DNA from: Myrica gale
Lineage: Eukaryota; Streptophyta; Magnoliopsida; Fagales; Myricaceae
Direction of reading: 5' to 3'
Length of the DNA: 64,000 nt
Assembly (NCBI GenBank): GCA_963930655.1
Contig: OZ005600.1
Location: 10,729,501 to 10,793,500, forward strand
Positions 43,328 to 56,847 of this stretch are shown here, piece by piece (positions within the stretch are counted from its first letter, which is position 1; every line of letters begins with the position of its first letter). Both the position numbers and the translations under genes were made by a program. Below the pieces are notes generated by a model, which worked only from the letters and a program-made list of their open reading frames with translations, was not told the origin of the DNA and did not search any database.

Positions 43328-46300
43328 TTAGAATCCCACATACTGCGTGAACTGCGAGTAAGCTTCTGACTGCTTGGCAATAGGGGCCCGTGTCACATTA
43401 TCCGAAAGAGTCTGCGAGCTTGTGGATTGCCTGCAAAACAGGAAATGCATTTGGTCAATTATTAAGGAAGTACTGAACAAAACGAAAGAGTCTTTATATA
43501 TTCTGCCCGTCAACTGTCAACTTTTCAGGTGTTTCCTGAGAGCCATATATAAGATGTTGCGACTTTTCTCCTAATTAAGAAAGCAGGGGAAAATCTTCTC
43601 ATGCTTCAATAGCAGTTTGTATGATATATCTCTATAACGCTCGTCAGTCATTAGTCCATGTGTTTGTTTACCTTAGCTTTGTTGGGTGACACATAGTCAA
43701 CATTACGGTAGGTTCCAATGTCCTTCCAGATTCGATCCAAGGCATAAAGATCACAAACAAGTTTCAGAGCAGCTCGAGTACTTGCATCCGGACAGCTGCC
43801 AATTACACCGAATTAAAAGCCAAAACCATGAAGGAGAAATAAGTCAATATTAAGGCTCGGATTAGGAGCATCTACCTCTTTACGCTTTCAATAAATTTTG
43901 CAAGGATGACAGTTTCAATATGGGACTCAGCAAGGGTCAAAAGGTGATTCAGGCATCTATTCCAAGCTCCAAAGCTTCCAAGATTTTTAGAATGCTTGTT
44001 TAGTCTCACAGCGACACTTTGAAGCAATCGAGATGTTCGGTTCTGCAACAAGAAAATTACCAAAACCATAAATGTGTGAATTCATTGTATCCAACTACTG
44101 CAATTTCTAAATCACAGAACCGAACTAAAAACTCACTCTGAAGGCATCCAACTGGAATTTGGGATCTCGCAAATGGTCTTCACTTTCCCATCTAGCAGTT
44201 ACTGGGTTCGGCTGAGACAGGTAACTGTTCATGGATTCTCTCAAGTAGTTCCATGTAACTGTGAGAGTCCCACCTTGGAACTTCTCCTTGTATTGCTTCA
44301 AGAGATCACCTGCTACCTGCATCATAAGGAAAAGGTTCAGGAATCTAGTTTCCATGCGAGAGAGAAATCAAAGTTTACCAGCACTGCCGACAGTATATAG
44401 AGAGCCCATATGATATATGTTAGTATAAAGGGGATTGATTCCCTAGAATAACACTCATACAAAAATAAAGGAAGGATCTTTGTCCTGGAATATGTTAACT
44501 GCATGAGGTGGTCATGTACTTTACTTTTCATCCTAACAGTCAATGAAATATGCATCTTATCTCATACTGACCAAAACCCAAGTCCACATAGAAAACTTGT
44601 TCATATGGCGGTTTGCTCATGCAAATGGAAAGCTAGTCATCTATGGTAACCAGAGCAGAATTTCATCTATTAGCACAGCTTTACTGCCTTGGAAGCAAAA
44701 GGGTGCAACCAATGAGGCAACTCCTTGGTGAAAATGTAAATTTAAACATGGTAGGAGTAGGTTCACACTGGCTGTTCAAACACATAATGGGGTACTTTTT
44801 GGTGAAAATGTAAATTTAAGTAATCAACCACCTGAGAAGCAAAACAGTAACCTTCTTTTTTTCCCTGCACTGCTCTGTGATTGGAGCAGAGCAAGGCAGA
44901 GTGGGTGTATAGTAGGCCAAGTGTGTTAGAAAACCCATCCCATAGCCTGATACCCATTCCTACCTCTTCTCCTCTCCAAAATAGCACCATCCATTTAAGT
45001 GCTCTCATGCTTTATTGGATGCAACAAAGTAGGAATCTACATCATTGAAGTCTGAATGCAGTTTGTTTCCAACCTGTTGTAGAAGCACTGTATTGTCCCC
45101 TTCAAATGTCTGAAAGATGTCATGATCATTCCTCAAGCTACCAAACCGGTTCACAGCAGCATACCCATGACCTCCACAAGCTTCCCTGCAGACACTCAGT
45201 GACTTTGCCGTGTAAGATGTCACGTAAGCCTTGAGGCCTGCTGAAAGTGCATGGACGTCTCCAACTAATTGTTCATCGTGGGACTTCTTCATCTCAGAAT
45301 ATTTGTCCACCAAATGCAGAGTAGCAAAGTGGAATGCATAAGTTGAGGCCAGCATTGGCATATGCTTGTGCTGATGAGACTGATAATCGAGAATACTGAT
45401 CTCAGGTTGTTTGGCAGGCCCAAACTGCTGGCGCAGTAAAGAATACCGTACGGCAATTACAACAGCAACCTTGAGAACACTAACTGAAGAATAAGCTAGT
45501 CCAACCCTCCCACCTACTAGTTCCCCTAGAGTGGCAGCAAATCGTTTATTAATGGATGGGAGGCTACTTGTATACTTTCCATCCCGGGAGACATCTCCAA
45601 ATCGATTAAGGAGGTTGTCTCAAGGAATTCTTACCGACCGGAATCTCAATGCTCCATTATCTACGCCATTCAGACCAACTTTGTGGCCACAATCATGAAT
45701 TTCAATCCCTGGAAGTGTTTGGTGAGTCTCCAAATCCCTTATTGGAACAATGAAGGCAAGTACTCCCATGTCAGAAGCTCCTTTTGTGTCATGAGTTGGC
45801 AACATTAGCTTAGCAAAGACAGTGGCAAATTTGCCATGAACTGCAGCATTACCAATCCACCATTTGATGGTCCCATCATTGGGTGTGTCGATTATAAATT
45901 CGTCCGTGAATGGATCAAATGTAGCAACCGTTTGGAGGCCTTGAACATTGGAGCCTTATAAGCACAAGAAATGGACATCTTGGTTAGATATGTGTGTCAA
46001 GAAAAGGAGCAAATGATGAACAGATACCTGAGAAATTTTGGGAGAAAACGCATACTAACCACATCACGAACAGCCAAAAAAGCTTCTTTATTTTTGGTGA
46101 GCGCAAGTAAAGAGTTAAGGGAAATAGTCTATTGCAGTGCAAAAGATTTTCAGGACCTTAGCCCTATCTACTTGGAGATTCCAAATCACTGAAGAAACTT
46201 ATTCAAGTCATCAGGCTTTCTCTTGAACACAAAACGTCTCCTTGTAAATATATTTCCAGAAAGTGCCCTATTTACTCAAGATCAAATTTCACATTTCACA

Positions 46301-46637
46301 CACATTTAGATACACAACCTAGCTCCCATAAAATTTACTGCGAAGTTTGTTCTTTGTTATTAAAAAATTGAGCTGGAATACAATACATTTATTCCACAAA
46401 ATCAAGAAGTATACGACTACAGAAAGATGTTAAGGACAAAACAACAATGGACTGTTCATCTTAGTACAGAAAACACCAAAAAGCATGAATAAAGAAATAA
46501 AAGACAAGCAAGCAAGCTTACCATGATGTAGTTCTGTCATTGCAAAACACCCCGGATAATCCAAATTGTCAATACCATCATAGTACTTATCCTTGTGTTT
46601 CTTAGTTCCTAAATTGAGCACTGAACCTCCCCAAAGA
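43328..46637 (-). pseudogene. ACX2: Long-chain acyl-CoA oxidase 2 (ACX2) copy, 5'-truncated and broken
   Basis: Minus-strand exons read 46522-46637 ([31 protein letters not shown]), 45074-45954, 44137-44316, 43876-44042, 43672-43795 and 43328-43430. The big exon has [58 protein letters not shown] and [11 protein letters not shown]. These are acyl-CoA oxidase signatures of the peroxisomal enzyme that starts long-chain fatty-acid beta-oxidation. Three defects are visible. The first about 160 residues have no exons in the 2.8 kb upstream. An arginine codon after SVRIP has become TGA at 45620-45622. The last exon has lost about 15-20 codons after AIHKL and is out of frame, with TAA at 43398-43400, although QSEAYSQFTQYVGF remains beyond. 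Splice sites elsewhere are intact, so this is an unprocessed gene copy. Confidence 0.92.
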
Positions 46638-49439
46638 CTGCGCAGAAGTACAAAATTTCAACACCAGATGTGATCCATAGATTATGAACATAATGTAGCA
46701 GAAATATGAACATGTTGCTTGAGAGAGAGAGAGAGATCATCACATAATTTTCTATAATTTAAAAGAATAGGTCCTGTGAAGACTTTCATTAATTTCCTTA
46801 CCAAATAAGGACATGATTCAAATCTGACAAAATATGTGAGCTATGAACAATTTCTTTTCTAGCTAACAGAGGAAACCGTCCACCAATCTCGTGCCCTGCC
46901 TAGGACAGACCTTGGAGCAGGTGGGGAGTGCACTGCGAATAGCTTGGGAGTGCCCGTAAAACCTCCAGGCATGTGCAGAAACCAAAATTTTGATTTAAAG
47001 CTATGCAGTCTAGAGTTTGGCAAGTTATGAGAGAGAGTCTAATGTGATGCTGGTTAGGTTGGTCAACTTCAACAAAAGAATAGCATTTTAACCATATGAA
47101 GCTCAAAGCCTAAGACATACTCAACAAACACACAGAAAGAGCATCTGCAGGTGGTAAAATTTCTAAAGTTCATCTTTCTAACAAAAGCCTATTATGAACC
47201 GGCTTCAATATCCACCCTTGTTTTCAAGTGTATAGTAGTTATTTACAGAGTATTAGGGTCAGACTTGAAAAGGGCATTTGCAGATGGTAAAATTTCTAAA
47301 ATCCATCTTAAAAAAATATTGAAACAAAAACAAAAGGATGACCGGATAATATATCGCCAAGGACCACCATTCTTTGGAGTGGAAAGAGATTCAGTTACTC
47401 AGTACATCGACAATGTAAGAAAAAACCAACCCAAAATCATTGGAGAAAAAAAATTGCAGAGCGCATTAATCAGAAAATAGCGTTCATAATATATTAACAA
47501 ACCTCATAGTTCCATTTTTGCAAGATATCCACATCATTGCCACAACAAAAAAACTTTACCAAACCATAAATAACACAACTGCAAATCCACGATAAAAGGA
47601 ACTACGAAAAATCCTGATTCTCAAGCATTTCCTTAAAAAATTGATATTTTTAAGGCATTCATCACAAGCTTATAAACAGTCCCAAAACAGGGTATGAGAG
47701 AGAGAGAAATAGCAATAAATCAGCTTAATATCTTGATTTTACAACACAAACCCACCCCTTGATTTTGGCGCGCCTTCCAATGCTGGATATGTTTGACAGT
47801 TGACACTTTGACGCTGTCTTTTGCAGTTTTTGGATCAGATTTACAGGTATGTTTGACCAAAAACTTGAAAAAATAATAAAATAATAAAATGGATAAACTG
47901 CATGTTTTAGAATTTTTGGATTACACGCGAAGTAATTGAATAGAATTATAGAACAACTACTTCCTTTTATTTAATTTTATAACAGCTCCGGAGCTCCTTT
48001 TTTCGATCTGGTCACTGATACATTGGATTTGAAGAAAAGCTCAGAATCTATCAAATCTGTAGGCTCATCTCCTTTTATGGACAGGCCTATTAATAATGTC
48101 AAAGACGCGTTCCAAACTCCAAACAGAAGAGTAGGATAGCAGAGGTTGTATCCCAAGCTGGAAGATCAACTTCTCCAACCTCGTACAAACACTTCAGAGA
48201 AGGAATATGCAAAACCTAAGGGATGTATGACATAAACAGAGGATAGGTGGCCAAAACCCGAGTGGAATGTCCAGCGAAAGAACAACCAGCTTGCGGTTCT
48301 TGAGCTGTGCAGGATAAGCACCCGTAGGCAAAACCTTTTTTGCAAGCCTAATGAGTCGAAAGCGCATGACTGGTATGAAACGCCATTCTTAGAACTCATG
48401 ACTGGGTGTTGCTACATACTTTAGTAATAAGAGAGTATTAAAATGTTTTGAAGGAACTATTTGATTCCCAAGCCACCTTCTTTTAGATATTGATTAGAGT
48501 CCAAAGCTTTGACTGGATTCCGGATCTGTCAAACTCCTTTCCAAAAAATGCCACAATCAGATGCTCAGTTGATACAAAGATGCCAATAGTATCCTGGATA
48601 TTTATGTTTTCTAATTCTCTTGTACTGGTAGACTAGCAGTAGTACTGGTAATGTTATAGATTGTTGGTTCTAGGATAGAAAGGTGAACAATGGTTCCTGA
48701 TCAAGTCGTTAGAGAGAATGTTAGGAACAGGAGAAAAGTGCTGGAACACCGGTTGCGATTGTGTATCCGAGAGGAATGGGCGGAACTGTTGTTATCTGAG
48801 AGGAGAAGGGGGAGAGGACTAAGTCTTCCTTTTTCCTAAATTTAGGACCTAAAATTGGAAAGGCGGGAGAAGGGAATGTAATTGATGGACAAATCATGAA
48901 AAAAAAAGTCAAGCTTCTGTTTGGATCTCGATAATGTCCATTGGGACTGCAAAGCATTTGCATTTTTCCTCTACATTTGCTTCCTCACTCGTTTTGTAGT
49001 TTATAACGTGTGATGCTCTGTTTTACAGCATAGCTAGGGCTGCTAGGTCTCAGAAGATATCAAATGCAGAAAAACTGGTTAGGAAATTGCACATGATCTT
49101 CTTTTGTGATTGGAAAAAAGTGCAGGAGGAAAAGAAATTTGTGGTGTTCTAATTTAGTCGCATAACCGAGCCTACTGTTGCTCTTTCTTATTCTCTTTTT
49201 TGTTTTACTTGTTGGGCCACTTTTGCATAAAAGTGCTGATCCTTACAATCTTCACGATTTTCGTTCGGTACTGATGCAATTCACTGCGTATGATGCTGCA
49301 GGGACAAATGGTCTCCATTCTTTTACCCATTCTTCTGATGTAAAATTTATCAAATTCCCAAAACACGGATCTACAAAAAGGTTGGTATTTTAATCAGGCT
49401 TGAAGTTGCTTGAACAAGATGAGTTTGGTTACTGTGCTA
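46638..49439. other. Region upstream of the ACX2 remnant without recognised gene
   Basis: I searched both strands for the missing ACX2 N-terminal exons and found none. A TGGTAAAATTTCTAAA(A/G)T phrase occurs twice, at about 47151 and 47285, suggesting a small local duplication. A 109-codon lysine-rich frame (47151-47480) crosses both copies and looks like chance. Confidence 0.45.
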
Positions 49440-49615
49440 AGCACTATTGTCCTGAGCATGCTGAGCGACGACCGAGATTAAAAGTTGAAGATCCGACGGT
49501 TGTGGTTAAACACATCATTTAAATATTCAAAACATTTTAATTGATGTGGCGCGATCTGGGCCCTTGAATTTTGAAGCTTTTAATCTCAGCCGTCGCTCAG
49601 CATGCTCAGCACAAT
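49440..49615. mobile_element. Short inverted-repeat MITE
   Basis: The arms GAGCATGCTGAGCGACG, ...GAGATTAAAAG on the left and the inverted CTTTTAATCTCAGC, CGTCGCTCAGCATGCTC on the right enclose about 70 bases. The element is about 170 bases. A target duplication is not clear. Confidence 0.7.
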
Positions 49616-51134
49616 AACCGGACTCGAACAAGATTATCACTTTTAGGGGAGAGACCGTGTTCGTTTTTTCAGAAAGGCCAGGAAGAACAAATAAAAGATG
49701 CAAAATATTCAGCCTTCGTATTAAGACACTGCAATGATAAAATGGTGTTCTTTAATCAACATCACCACGCACTGCCAATATATATGCACAGCACAAACAT
49801 GAAACTTGAAAATCTCCAGCTATGTGTCCAACTCAAGTTTCCTCTTCCTCTCATTTCCCAACTCCACCTTCATCCTCTCATCACTGATTCTACTTTGATT
49901 CACACTATCCAATATATTATGCTGATGTTTCGAGAAAATAATATGCATAACTTAAAAGGCTGCAAGATGCAAAAAAAGCCACAAGCCTCTGAAGATTTGC
50001 AACATTTTTACTCCGAAAAAGCATATAAAGACAAGCTTTTGATCTATTGATAAGAGCAAAAGAGCAGCAAAATAGGGGCTCAAGACCTCTTTAGTCCTTA
50101 GTTTTGTCCACTTTTTAAAAATTATCTTTTTAAGTTTTCACTTCGACCATATGGAGTTCTGAGTTTAATCGTGGTGATTGGTATTGTAATCTTCCTGTTT
50201 AACTAGTTTAATTTCTTTATTTGGTTGCCTAATAGCTGGAATTTAACTTATTATTTCACTGGCTTAGCAATGCTCGGAATTGTCTTTATTTTCCCTTTGA
50301 TGACGTTTAAGCATGCAAATCATTAAAGAACCTGTTTGCCTTTATTGACATTTAATTTTACCACCAAAGTACATTTTCTCTTTGTTATTGTGCAAATAAA
50401 TGAGTGGTTCCCATGGCTTGTAATGGTGAGTCCAGGACAAAACTTATCTCTAGAAACTGTTATAGATAATATCATAATCAGATATTATGGTTATCACAAT
50501 ATCAAATCTTTAATATCATTATCAAAATTTAAAATTTAAATGTAAAGATTCAAATTTAAATGTAGGAATATTTTCCTATTTCGCTATTTACAACAAATAC
50601 ATTTGCGGTAAAAAAGTGGTGAGTGAAAGAGAGAAAAAAGAAACAAGAGAGAGCATGAGATATGTTTGGCAAGGGTCGTGTGTTTATGATTTTAAGGTCC
50701 AATCGCTTTCAGCTACTCTTACCTATGACCTGTACTTTCTGCTCATGCGTGATGGTTAACTGGCTGCTTAACGTAATTAGGAAGATTTCGGTTTAAGGAC
50801 AGATGAAGGATGTCATCAGTATTTTTGGGGATGAAGTGGGGAGAGGGAGGAGGGGATATTTGGGTTAATATCTTTTGTGGAATGATTTGGAAGTGTAAAT
50901 TGCATTTGTAGAGGTCCAATATGATGAATCACAATTGATTGACTAGATGATTTATGATGACTATTTGGAACTATTGTACCCTTCTCGCTTCCAGAGATTT
51001 TCCTGCACAATAACCAACAAAAATTCCCCACTGGGCGATTAAGTCCTCCGATAGTTAAGTTAGCTCCTCTCTTATTTTCGTCCCCAGGATAATAATATAA
51101 TTCTCTCTTATCATATTACATACCTTTTCCATCT
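49616..51134. other. Spacer without recognised gene
   Basis: The 159-codon frame at 49571-50050 starts inside the MITE arm and is rich in His, Gln and Asn with no domain. The rest is AT-rich. Nothing else can be assigned. Confidence 0.4.
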
Positions 51135-53655
51135 GTGCTTTATAGGAAACTAAATATGCACAGCGGAAGTTTGATGGACATACCTCTAGCCATAATTGCT
51201 CAAGTGTTTGCCTTTTGTACTGTAAAAGAAAAGACACGTGAGAGTGATAAGGTTCTTCTAGCCTATTCATTGACTGTATTAGTTGTATTGATGGAATACA
51301 CCGACATTAATTTTATAGGCTAGGCTAGGGACCCCTGATCAGAATTCTACTGCAATTATTCCTCTTATCAAGGAATAAAATTCTATTTAAAATTTAAATA
51401 TTCAAAAGTAGTAACTGATAGGAATAGGATTCAAAACAACCATGCTTAAATTCAAAACTTCATACTCTAGATATGTGATCCACCTTAAGAAAAATATTCA
51501 AAATATTTTACATTTTCCCACTTGGTCCACATAACATGTAAATAACCTTATTTGGTGATTGACACTTTTGTATGACCATTACTATATTCATTTCTACTAG
51601 CTTTGAATCACTCTCACTCAAATAAAGAATATCATGCACGAATCATGGCAGTAAGACTCTTATGATCAAATCATTTCCTTTCCATGTATCACAATATACA
51701 ACACCCTCTTCATGAGTACTTTATGAGCTATAACTTTACGAATGAACTTCTAATAAGTCATTCAGGTCCAACTTTATGTTTATCCCCACAGATAATACAA
51801 TTACAACACCTTATGTGCACAAATGTAAATTTATTCTCTACAAATATGAACTGTATTTCTATAGACCAAAATAGAGAGAAACTGAGCATAAACTGAATTA
51901 ACAAGTCTCATATGCTCTGCATGACTTTATACTGTTAGTACCAGTAAATTTCAATCATGGGATCCGCAATGTATAATTCAGTACTCGAATGCTCAAATAA
52001 ACATCAAGTGTCTTCTTATATTCTCTCTTATGCTAAGATACTTTATGTCGATATACATATTTTTGCTTCTGCTTCTGATCTTGGAGAAAACAACTATAGT
52101 AGAGTATCCAAAGATAGCTTGATAGGTCTTACTATATAATCGACAAACTTGATACCAAATTACATATTATTCTGATATGTAATTTGGTAGTATCCAAAGA
52201 TAGCTTGATAGGTCTTACTATATCATCATTAACATCACCATTTTTATTATTCAATTACAATGTTGATGTTAATGACCTTATGGAGTCTTTACGTGATCAT
52301 CATTACGAATCAGGATGTGCTTAGGCTACTCCTAAAAGGCTTTAACAATCACAACTTCCTAACATCAAAATTATTATAATCTCGTTTGATCCACAAATAC
52401 TCCAAATGTCAATCATTTATAAAGTTTGATGGCTTCATGCGGTCAGTGAACTAAAATAGGATGCTATGGCTACTCCAAAAATATTTCGTTAACCACAACT
52501 TTAATGGCAATATAAAAGTGCAACTTTATGTTGATCCCTAAAAATATCAATGTCAATAACCTCGATGAAGTTTAGTAACCATATGTGATCCTTAATCTGA
52601 ATTAGGATGTTGTGGCTACTCCTAAAACATTTCAATAATCACAATTTCATAGGCATGAATATAATTCTTTTAATCTAGATCACCCAAATGGGTCAAATCC
52701 AGTCCAAGATGGACCGAGCAGATTAAACTGTGAGCCTCTTCTCCGTATGGACTGCACGACCCAACTACAAAATAAATAGGTTCAATTTAATTTATTCAAG
52801 TCCAAACTCACAATAATGAGTCACTGTTTATCTTGGTGAATTGGAATGGACAAACCTTATATTTTAACTGAAGAGGCTCAAATTGACTCAAACTAATCAA
52901 TCCAGTTAAAGGATCAAAATCGAAACAAATGTTTAGTGACCCAATCCTTTTGCTTTATACCAAATCAGATATATTAAATCATAAAGGCCAACAATCATGG
53001 CCTTCGGCCTTAGCAAAGAAAATAAATTGTTGTTAACGTAATTCTGGATACTATGAAACCAAAATAAATATTTAAAAGAACAAAAAATCAAAACTACCGG
53101 CCCATTCATTTCACCCGCCATGAGAATAAATTCAAATTACTCCAAATGAATATTGCTCACCATTCACAGAAAAGTAGATCCACCCAAAATACTAGAAGTC
53201 CCAAATCTTCGCATGTTAGAAATAAAACGCATGAAACGAAATAGTCTCCAGGTGATTTTCAAAACTTTAGTTGACCGGCCTGTTTTAAAACAATTTGTAA
53301 AACATAGTTGATCGCAGGCTAATAAGACAAAAGAAAGAAATTTTCTTTTAATGCTAGTACAGAAAACTATGATTTCTTGATTCATGCGGTAATCTGAAAT
53401 TTTATCAGTAGATTGCTTCACTAAACAAAAGGTATGGAAGGAGGTTCCGAAACCAAATATAGGAAATTAAATATGCACAACGGAATTTAGATCGACATAC
53501 CTCTAGTTATAATTGCTCAAGTGTTTGCATTTGTACCGTAAAACAAAATACACGTGAGAGTGATAGGATTCTTCTAGCCTATTATTTGACTGTATTAGCC
53601 GTATTTGATGAAATACACATATTTATTTTATAGACTAGACTAGAAACCCCTTCTA
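51135..53655. repeat. Pair of direct repeats (about 200 bp) with 2.1 kb between, LTR-like
   Basis: Blocks at about 51143-51335 and 53460-53655 share long runs in the same order: AACTAAATATGCACAGCGGA, GACATACCTCTAG, ATAATTGCTCAAGTGTTTG, CACGTGAGAGTGATA, GTTCTTCTAGCCTATT and TGACTGTATTAG. Similarity is about 80 percent by eye. The interval includes a phrase CCACTTGGTCCACATAACATG typical of plant retroelement DNA. A repeated CCAAAGATAGCTTGATAGG unit occurs at about 52109 and 52194. I read this as LTR-element debris; no gag or pol protein is seen between the repeats. Confidence 0.55.
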
Positions 53656-54061
53656 CCCGTTTCTCCATCATCCTTTTATTTTGGATCGTTCTCCCAACAG
53701 TCCACACCGCGGTCCTTGTGGGCAATTTTTCTCCCATGGTGCATAATCAATCCTGGGGAGCTCTTCTTTGTGGATCGCTTATTGGGTTTGACCGGTTCTA
53801 TTTTATTGGATGCAGGTCTGTTATACGGACTTCTCTATATGCGATTTTTGGTTGGGCTCTCATGGCCTTTTTCAGTGTGCACATTCTCAATGGGCTAGAT
53901 GAATTTTACTGTATCGTCATAATCTTTCATCTCTCAAATGGTGAGAAGAGAGTGGACAGGGAAAGAAGCAAGGAAAGATCAGATTCTTTGTGTATAGTTT
54001 TTTTTTTTTTTCGTTTTTCACCTGTTTCATAGGGTTAGGACCTCAGGTTGTCGGAAAACTA
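53656..54061. other. Spacer without recognised gene
   Basis: Two overlapping open frames at 53716-54032 show no recognisable domain. Nothing else is seen. Confidence 0.4.
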
Positions 54062-54283
54062 ATGGGTTGTTCGGTATTTTAGTATTCTCAGGATTTTTTG
54101 AATCCTGAGAATATACAAACCGAACATGTTTTTTAACCTCACCTAAAAATAACTACCGCACGCATACCAATAAAGTTAACATCACCTAAAAATTTTCAAA
54201 ACACAAAAAATTCTCAAAATACTAACCAACCGAACATCCTCACTGCAATATTGTATACTAACCAACCGAACATCCTCACACAA
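54062..54283. mobile_element. Tourist-type MITE related to 30090-30279, opposite orientation
   Basis: The left end is near GGGTTGTTCGGTATTTTAG and the right end has CTAACCAACCGAACATCC. The internal block inverted from 54130-54200 matches the MITE at 30090 (TTAGGTGATGTTAACTTTAT, GTAGTTATTTTTA). The right tip sequence TACTAACCAACCGAACATCC occurs twice in tandem (about 54215 and 54257). Target duplication is unclear. Confidence 0.65.
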
Positions 54284-56184
54284 AAAACGGATATGCATGA
54301 AATTTACAGGGAATCCAAGCTCTGGAGTGACATTTACCTTTTGCGTGAGTTGAATTCAATTTTTTTCCCCAAGAATTCTGACTCATTTTTGCAATCCCAG
54401 CTGGTTTCTACAGAGCTTCAAGTCAGAATCTTTAAATTCTTATATTCTTTCCTGTGGATCATGGAAATGAGGTGGCAGATATGGAAAAAGCCATGGCCTT
54501 TTGGGATACGTTGTTATTAATACGACCCATTTTCTTAATGGGTATATTAGTTTGTGCAAAAACAGTTAGTACATTTAATTATAGGACTTAAATGATACGT
54601 TCTTCGATTATTTGAGGCTTTCAGTAGCTGTAGTAGAACTAGGACTTTAAAACTTTGCCTTTTGATATCTCTTAAAGGTGAATGATACCAACAAGCAACA
54701 TTGTCAAGATAAGTTTCTGGTCTTTTTATTATTATTATTATTGTTTTGAGAAATCCCGATGGCAGGTCTAGGGCCGAAGAGTTACCTCAGGAAGGCTGCA
54801 GCTCAGAGTAAAGGGTACACCCACTTCTTTGCGTTTCTTTGATGTGTAATGCTCAACCCACTACAATCCTTATTGGCCAACTCAGTAAGATCAATATATG
54901 TTCTGATAGTTGCCGTTTTGGTCTATGAAATTTCCATCTTTCACGAAAACGACTAAACATACAGTTTAATAAAAAAAAAATTGCCGTAGCCTTATGTAAA
55001 CAATGTTATCGCATTCGAATCACACATGCCGGCATATGAATTAGCATGCGACCCGCTTCAATTTTATTAATTTAAGGTAATTATGGATAATGACGACTCA
55101 ATTTGGGATTAAATACTCTCAAACAGGGATGTAACGCAGCTAAGTTGGATGGAGAATTGGCTTACTTGTTATTATAATATATACATTTTTCTGGTCAGCG
55201 TGAGGTTTAAGTCGCTGTTGCATGTGTTGACGTCCTCCAATTGGGAGCCAGCTAATTGAGAATCTTCATCGTTGCTGATTGAACTACTTCATCCATTATG
55301 GGTGGGTGCTCGGAGTTGACAAATGGGGGAGTCAACTCTGGTTAGATGATTGAGTTTTTTGGTTAAAAAAGTAGTGTGGTGGGCGGAAAATGGTTGAGAT
55401 CATGGTAGCTGAGCGTAAAAAAAGTCTACTTCCCTGAATTATTGAGCCCTTTTGTGCTTGTGGCTGCTATTTAATATTACTGTTTTTGAATAATTCACGT
55501 AATGATAGCTCAACCATGTTCATCCTCTGTTCTGACCTAATCTAATTAGACTTCAAAAGAAAAACAAAGTAAAAAACAAAAGTACATATCGTGAAGCTTG
55601 GTGGCTTCTAGGTCCCCGACCTTACCTCTTTAGTTTGATGATCAAAGAGACATATATCGATATCTGACCTTTTGTGCATTTCCTTACAGGTCAAGCGAGA
55701 CCTGAAGGCCATAGTTACAACAATTTATGCCTACCCACCATATTTACACCTCAAAGTAAGTAAAGAGCTGACAAACTGCTGCTTCAATATTGCACTGTTG
55801 ACACTCTGACCTTAGCATGAAGGTGGATTGTACAGGGTACTGCATTGTCTGGGGACTGAAGAATGACATATATCCACATGGTGTGTCCTTCAGTCCTCTC
55901 AAGGCAAGGGACTGCTCAGTTTGCATGTTCATCGTTGACATTATGTCGTCCCAATTACAAAATAGCCATTCATAGGTGATGATCACTTGCTATCTCCCAC
56001 CTGAATACTGCCATTGATTGTCTTCCAAGACGAAATATAACTCCAATGAATTGATATTTCTCATGCTAATCAATCTTGTTAGATAAAGATGGCTCCTATT
56101 TTTTTAAGATATTCAAGTATTTGAGATCTAATAGATTTGAGTATGCAGCTAGGGGAAAAGTGATTTTTGACTAGGTTTAGGGTT
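54284..56184. other. Spacer without recognised gene
   Basis: A short open start at 54761 (MAGLGPKSYLRKAAAQSKG then a GT) resembles a first exon but no continuation was found. The minus frame 55744-55986 has no domain I recognise. Nothing else can be supported. Confidence 0.35.
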
Positions 56185-56400
56185 TTCATATAAATAGTTA
56201 GAAAATTGTCATTTTAGTCTTAGTTTTACTACCTTTTATTTTTTAGTCTCTGAATTTCACTTTTTCAAATTTTAGTCCTTTAGTTTATATTTTTTGACGA
56301 AATAACTCTTTCCGTCAGGGATCTGTCTGTTTCCTTAACGGAAGGGTCACATCAGCTGACAACTCAACGATGATGTAGCTGGAATGATGTGCACCATTTC
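56185..56400. mobile_element. Single arm of a TIR element (no partner found)
   Basis: Phrases such as TTTTAGTCTTAGTTT, TTTTAGTCTCTGAATTT and TTTTAGTCCTTTAGTTTA repeat from 56213. A CTTAACGG box follows about 150 bases from the start, and a GATGTAGC end, matching the arm layout of the complete elements in this window. No inverted partner was found to the right. Confidence 0.55.
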
Positions 56401-56447
56401 GTTGTTTTTTAACAAAAGGTCAAAATTTCCTTGGTTAAAGCACCTGT

Positions 56448-56789
56448 GTGAAGTGTTTCAGTCAAAATTTCATTAGTCAAAAGAAGTTGAAAGCTCCTTG
56501 GGACGTCAAGAACGCCGCCGCTACCATCACGAGTATTACGCCGGAAAAGGTTGCAATTACTGGAGAGATGAAGGGTGAAAAGTGGAGCGCAAATGCTGCA
56601 AAGGCCAAAGATGATGATGGTCACATTGTCCAAAACGAAGAGGACGAGTTTCATGAGACAACGTTTGTTGGGAAGAAGAAAAAGAAGTTGAAGAAGGTCA
56701 GCGGACATAGATTGTCTAGCACTATTGGTTTTGGTTTGTTGGGAGAGGAGGATGATGAACAGGATGAACCACAACCAACGTTTGTTTGA
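56448..56789 (+). CDS. Hypothetical 113-codon frame next to a TIR arm
   Basis: The frame reads as a plausible soluble protein: KLKAPWDVKNAAATITSI, then KWSANAAKAKDDDGHIVQNE, a KKKKKLKK run and an acidic GEEDDEQDE tail. Composition is more protein-like than neighbouring frames, and it follows directly on a transposon arm, so it could be a captured exon. I recognise no family and no start context. It could be a fragment of a larger protein. Confidence 0.3.
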   Translation: MKCFSQNFISQKKLKAPWDVKNAAATITSITPEKVAITGEMKGEKWSANAAKAKDDDGHIVQNEEDEFHETTFVGKKKKKLKKVSGHRLSSTIGFGLLGEEDDEQDEPQPTFV

Positions 56790-56847
56790 ATTTTAACCAG
56801 AGAGACAAACTGGGTTTTCATAGCACCCATCTGAGCTTAATTTAGGC

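Noticed and set aside
49571..50050. 159-codon frame as a gene
   Set aside because: It starts inside a MITE arm, has skewed composition and no family resemblance.
54761..54818. Short ATG exon reading MAGLGPKSYLRKAAAQSKG followed by GT
   Set aside because: No downstream exon continuing it was found; a chance ATG is equally likely.
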